Shown here piece after piece: positions 59,116-64,000 of a stretch of DNA of 64,000 nucleotides. The notes beneath the pieces were generated by a model, which saw nothing but the letters and a program-made list of their open reading frames with translations, was not told the origin of the DNA and searched no databases. Within the stretch, counting starts at the first letter, position 1. Every line of letters begins with the position of its first letter. The position numbers and the translations under genes were made by a program. This DNA is from Bimastos eiseni (taxonomy: Eukaryota; Annelida; Clitellata; Crassiclitellata; Lumbricidae): contig OY365809.1 of assembly GCA_959347315.1 (NCBI GenBank), forward strand, positions 4,883,381 to 4,947,380, in the 5' to 3' direction.

Positions 59116-62100
59116 CTGTGTGGAGAGATAGAAGAAGACCAGCTAGAAAACACAGCAGTTTTACAGAACAGTTCACACTGAATTTACAAACAAACAGAAT
59201 CAACAACATCGTAAGCAAACAATGTAATAATCGCCAGTTAACATGTCAGAAATATAATTTCAAATTCACAGCACCGTCTCTGCCATAAAATAAGGTGATT
59301 AGCACGTTGAAATGGTCAAATGGTCTATCATTTGTGCAGCCGGGTTCTAAATAGGCCTATTTTCATTCGATTGTTTTTTTGCGCAATGGTCAAAGGGCTG
59401 GTCTGTTAAACCAGGCCAGTTTCATCCATTCGCTAAAAAATTGACATAGCGCTCATTAAAAGTAACTACTCAGAAGTACTCCTAAGTTCAGCCTTTTCCT
59501 TTACCTATTTCAGATAAACCGAACATGATTTAGCTCATATCGCGAATCAATTTAGTCTTATATTCCTATACCGGTCATATTCCTATATACCGCAATCCCA
59601 TTGAATGATAAAAAACGAATGCTTAGAGGGCATTATAGCCTACTTATAAAGCGTGTGAATATATGCAGACCGGCCTCATCTGGGGTGGATTATGTGTAGC
59701 TTGATCTGATATTAGGCCTACAGTACTCCAGCCTGGACAAAAATGCAAGTTTTCAAATGACCATTAAATGTATCAGTGCATTATCTAGGGAACAGGCCTT
59801 TAGGAGAGGCCAGTCCAAACCACACAGAGAATTCCTCGAACAAGTGGTCGGAATCGGGTTCTCTAAGTGGATAGAAATTTCAATAAAAATCTGGTTTGAG
59901 GCTTCATTTGTAGCAATTTAGAATTGACGTGAGACTTATAGGCCTAGAGTGTTTACATTTACAGAGTCTAGGGATCGGCCCATAGGCCTATAGGCCACTG
60001 AGTAGCCTAGGCCTAATATCGGTAACGCAGCAGTCCAACTCCAACTCATGCCAGGCAATAATTCAGTCATACCAAAATGGCAACTAAGTAGACCTACTCA
60101 GTGAAATCGGACAGTTGTTGCTTTGAGGTAATTATAGAGACTTTCAAGAAGGAGCTCTGTTTATCCATAACCGACTGACATAGGTTCTAATTCAGGAATT
60201 TAAGCCAGAGAATACACGAAGCCCATAGTCAACTGAAAGCGGCGAATCGAGGTGATAACAAAAAAAGATGGAGAGCAGTTGTTTAGGTAATTCCGAAAAG
60301 GCAGCCATTGGCTCACTGTTGGGAGTTAACGACTTCATTTTCGCAGACTAGCATATAAGGGCTTGTACGTGGCAGGCCCTCTCACTCCCACTGACTTATA
60401 ATAGTTATAAATGTAAGCTATAGAGGCGCCAGGAGAGCTAATATCTTGAAACCGATCCAATATGGCGATCCAATCCGTTCACTGGTCTCGAATTGTAACT
60501 CCCACTTGTCTGTCGAAAGTCCAGTACGCTCTCACCCCAATCGTGCAGATAAATCCTTCAAGGCACGTAGTAATCAACAACTGGTCGTGACTCATGACTC
60601 GTGAGTCGTCAGAGGAGCAACACTGAGTAAGCCACAAACCACTGAACGATGCAAACAACAGCGCTGGTCAAGCGAGTCAAAAGATAGAGAGGATATCATT
60701 ACATGGAGGATCGTCTAGGACCGAAAAACTAAAAAAAACCTGTGTTGTAATAAGAGCTTTGGAAAAGGAACTGCAGTCTGTCCACCTTTGGTCGCGCACC
60801 AAAGCAAATGATCTGAGGTCAGCCATGCGCGGAAACAGAACGACAAGGCTCTTGCGTGCTTGATGGATTTCTGTAAGTATCAGTGTATGACTGCTTGTAG
60901 GCCTGTGCATCCATGCATTGCATGTGCTCGCATGTAATATTTCATGTGAGGCATGATATTGTATCTACATGTTGTATGTATGTAACTATAAAACTACATG
61001 CATGTTCGCATGCATGCAGGCATGTATATGTTGTTTCAATGCACGTATGGCATGGCATATGCAACAATACAAGTATTATATGTATGTAAATATGCTAATA
61101 AGCATGCGTGTAGGAATGCATGTGTCATGTATGCATGTAAGGCATGATATGCATAACAATGATACAACATGAATCGTTTATACGTAGGCCTATATATATA
61201 TATATATATATATATGAATATTCATATATATATATGAATATTCATGTAGATTATAATGCATATGCGTATATGTGCATGTATGACATCGTGTGTATGTGTG
61301 CGTATGTGTGTAAAACATGGCACTTATCCATAATGCATTTACGCATTACCATGCCCGGCCGTCGTTATACATGTAGTTCTTGCTCTTCAGTGGTTTGGGG
61401 CTAACGCGTGCTTACATCTCCCGTAAATGATTTCGGTATTGATCGGTCACCAGCCGCAGTAGCAGCAGCAGCAGCAGCAGCCCAGGCCGCATTCACGGCA
61501 TCGCCATCACCGCCAGCCTCAGTCTCAGCAGCCTGGAGTAGTTGATGATGTGCAGGCGAATGTCCGGCCCATTCCTCCTCCGTCGATAAACGTTTCAGTA
61601 GCGGTCGACAAACACCCATCAACCGAACGACTTATGCGGCTCCGGTGCAGTAAGCACGACCAGACACGGTTGGTCATAGTGTCTCGTTGTGGAACACATT
61701 CGTCTCTGCTCAGCCACTGTTCCAGTCCTAAACCTGGATAAAGGAGGAGGGCGACGCTAACCATCTATGCTATCACACAGTGTCGTTAAACTGCAACCAG
61801 CCTTCAGTGGCTGGTTCGCCCACCGGTAGTTGACTCAGCAGAGGCTCCGTAGCCATGGACAAGCGTGACTTCATGGCGCGAGTATCGGCCACGTTCGTCA
61901 TGTTGGCAGTACTAGACACTTTTGTGAGTTCGTGTGCCTTCTCGCCACACTAGTGATGTGTTACTGGCAGACATTGGTCTTAAGCGTGTGGACAATAGAA
62001 CGTGCCAACAGATGCATGGACGGACGGACGGGCGGATAGATGGTGGGCCTGCGGTAGGCAGATGACAGGCGGCAATTCTTTGACGCTTGCTGATTCTCAA

Positions 62101-63857
62101 TACACAACCACATCCCAAGGTGCGAGTACACTTCGGCGCCGCCAGAGAGCGCTCCATGAGTTCAAGCACTCGGGGTTGATATGTGATCGACGAGACTCAA
62201 TGTAGTTAGGCAATGTGACAATGAGGTATTTCGGATGGCCTTTGTCAGGGTAACCTCTTAGACAGGAATTGATTAAAAGACCAGGTGCTGGCTGAATGAG
62301 GGTCTACTCAAGGGACATTGCTGTAAATCCGTTTTTAAGTACCAAAGCCAGTGCAAAGAAAGACAAGCAGATTGCTCAACGGATAGTCCAAAAGGTCACT
62401 CTGGCTCAACCTCTAAGCCCCAAAAGGTCATTCTGACCATGTCTACGGTCTCCGCTTGGAGGCAACGGCAGGAGAGCTTCTTAGATCGATCCTTGTTCAA
62501 TTTAGCTAACTAAGCTCTACGAGACAATGTCAAAACCAGGAATCGAAGTAATAGACTGAATCGGTCAGTACAGAAAGCTTAATTTTTCCAGCAATCCGTG
62601 TTCGAAATAATATTTCAACGCTAACAACTCCCCGGTTGTCTTTTCGCGTTGCCTGTTATTGGATTGGCTGGACTCTATTTCTTGAATCCGTTGTGCTGTG
62701 GATTTTTGATGATCTACACTTTTCATAATTTTCGCCAAACCTACTGTCCATTCTTAGGGTCCACAAGGACCTTGATTAAACACCTTCCTGGTTTTTTAAT
62801 GAGAATTATTCTTCGTTCGCTAGACCTGGATTTGTGAACTCTCTCTCTCAATGCATCTGTCTTTGTAATTTCGTTCTCAACTTAGACCAGCCTTTACAAA
62901 TATCGTATCCACGACGGGACATCTCTCTGTCGGTCTGTCTGTCTGACTGTCTGTCTCTTTTTCTCTCTCTCTGTCCAAACGGACTGATCTTCCGAATATT
63001 GGCCTCAGTATGGTCTGTTTCAGGGGCGTCGTCGATTGATGACCTGTGCGATGAGAAACGTCCCAAAAATATCTACAAGTTAAACTTACGGTTGCAAGAG
63101 GTCAATTGAAGAAGACTATTTTCTGACGTCCGTGGTGGACCTCAGCCGTTTCATCTACTTCCGGAATTTGACTTTAACCTTACTTCCAATAACCGCATTG
63201 CTGAAACTCCATTGGACCCAAAACAGCCCACAACTGACCTACAACCCCCAACTGACCCACAACCGTCAGTGATGAAGATGACGGAATTGCTGTACCAGAT
63301 TGAAGTCGGCTATCTAAATTAATATAGCGCCACAGCTAACAAATTACCGCGACGTTACGCCACAGATACTCACTGGCTGCAGCTTATGTCCGTTACGACA
63401 AAATGGTATTATAGACCTGACTGATGTACAACTTTTTTTAGCTCATTTTTGAACAATAAAGTCCTTCTCTGGAAATTATCTCCGCCTCAGAGTTCTCGAG
63501 TCTTTCCCAAGGGACAAATAAGCTGCGATATTTTACAATAATTATGACATCGTCTAAAGACCTTATGATTTACTATACGTAGAAATGGCACCTGTGATAA
63601 TCCTAACGCTGTCGTCTCCATGCATGCAAGCCAACATGCCACAGAAAACAATATTTAGATGACTTCCAATCCAAATCCTATTCCTGACTCAAGATACAAC
63701 TCTTTACTTTACAACCCTCAATGTCCTCTCGTCGCTAATTGCTCTCACTTTTAGTCGGACTTTATGTCATACGCATCCTTTGACCAGATTGAGAAAACGT
63801 TTTGAAGCGAAGTATTGCGAGGTGTTTTATATGGTCTACTTTTAACGGCTTTTGGGA
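59116..63857. other. Upstream intron or 5' region: no exon recognised
   Basis: I searched the minus strand for domain I S1-S3 (WPPFEYMIL, WNxxDF type segments) and found none. Contents: ATGCATG-rich stretch 60900-61160, TA run 61190-61250, a CAG/CTG triplet run at 61455-61480 with frames open on both strands, a GGACGGACGGGCGG stretch at 62020, and TCTG repeats at 62930-62965. The 61440-61740 stretch is GC-rich and might be exon-like, but I cannot assign a product. Confidence 0.5.
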
Positions 63858-63901
63858 GAGAGGGGAGAGAGAGAGAGAGAGAGAAAGATAGAGAGAGAGA
63901 G

Positions 63902-63979
<78 letters not shown>

Positions 63980-64000
63980 GAGAGATAGTGAGAGAGAGAG
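63858..64000. repeat. (GA)n microsatellite at the window edge
   Basis: Nearly continuous GAGAGA with AAAG interruptions running off the right end. Confidence 0.97.

Overview
The window is animal nuclear DNA: AT-rich, full of microsatellites and decayed mobile elements, with one large gene split by GT-AG introns. The repeat content (5'-truncated non-LTR elements, tRNA-derived SINEs, hAT elements, many copies of a palindromic GTAGGCCTAC) suggests a marine invertebrate. I cannot name the species from the sequence.

Almost all coding content is one minus-strand gene for a Cav2-type (N/P/Q/R-like) voltage-gated calcium channel alpha-1 subunit. I placed 39 exons at 37 positions between 59115 and 5299. 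Every exon-to-exon reading phase agrees, and together they encode about 1440 residues. They run from the S4 voltage sensor of domain I, through S5, pore loop and S6 of domain I, the I-II linker with the beta-subunit binding site, domain II, a short II-III linker, domains III and IV, and the C-terminal EF-hand and IQ regions. The four pore loops carry TMEGW, TGEDW, TGEGW and TGESW, the EEEE filter of high-voltage-activated calcium channels. A QQIER motif in the I-II linker places it in Cav2 rather than Cav1. The N-terminus and S1-S3 of domain I are not here and must lie beyond base 64000.

The most notable feature is two pairs of duplicated exons that look mutually exclusive. One pair encodes the domain I S4 voltage sensor (59024-59115 and 51640-51746); the upstream version has proline in place of the outermost gating arginine. 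The other encodes the beta-subunit/G-protein site of the I-II linker (38901-39016 and 38704-38819). These are both 116 bases, lie 81 bases apart, and one has lost the QxxER G-protein beta-gamma motif. Joining both copies, or skipping both, shifts the frame. Drosophila cacophony is known to have mutually exclusive exons at these same two places, so the gene can in principle make four channel types.

Layout: 1-5298 is 3' flank with a 5'-truncated non-LTR retrotransposon ORF (2621-3328) and microsatellites. 5299-34057 holds the densely spaced exons from the C-terminus back to the I-II linker. 34058-59115 holds the long introns around domain I, with most transposons: a decayed hAT element with a perfect 8-bp target duplication at 53828-55280, hAT MITEs, a piggyBac-like hairpin and retrotransposon remnants. 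59116-64000 shows no recognisable exon. I found no convincing second host gene, no true tRNA gene and no CRISPR. Exon ends were read by eye from splice consensus and family phase, so individual ends could be off by a few bases.
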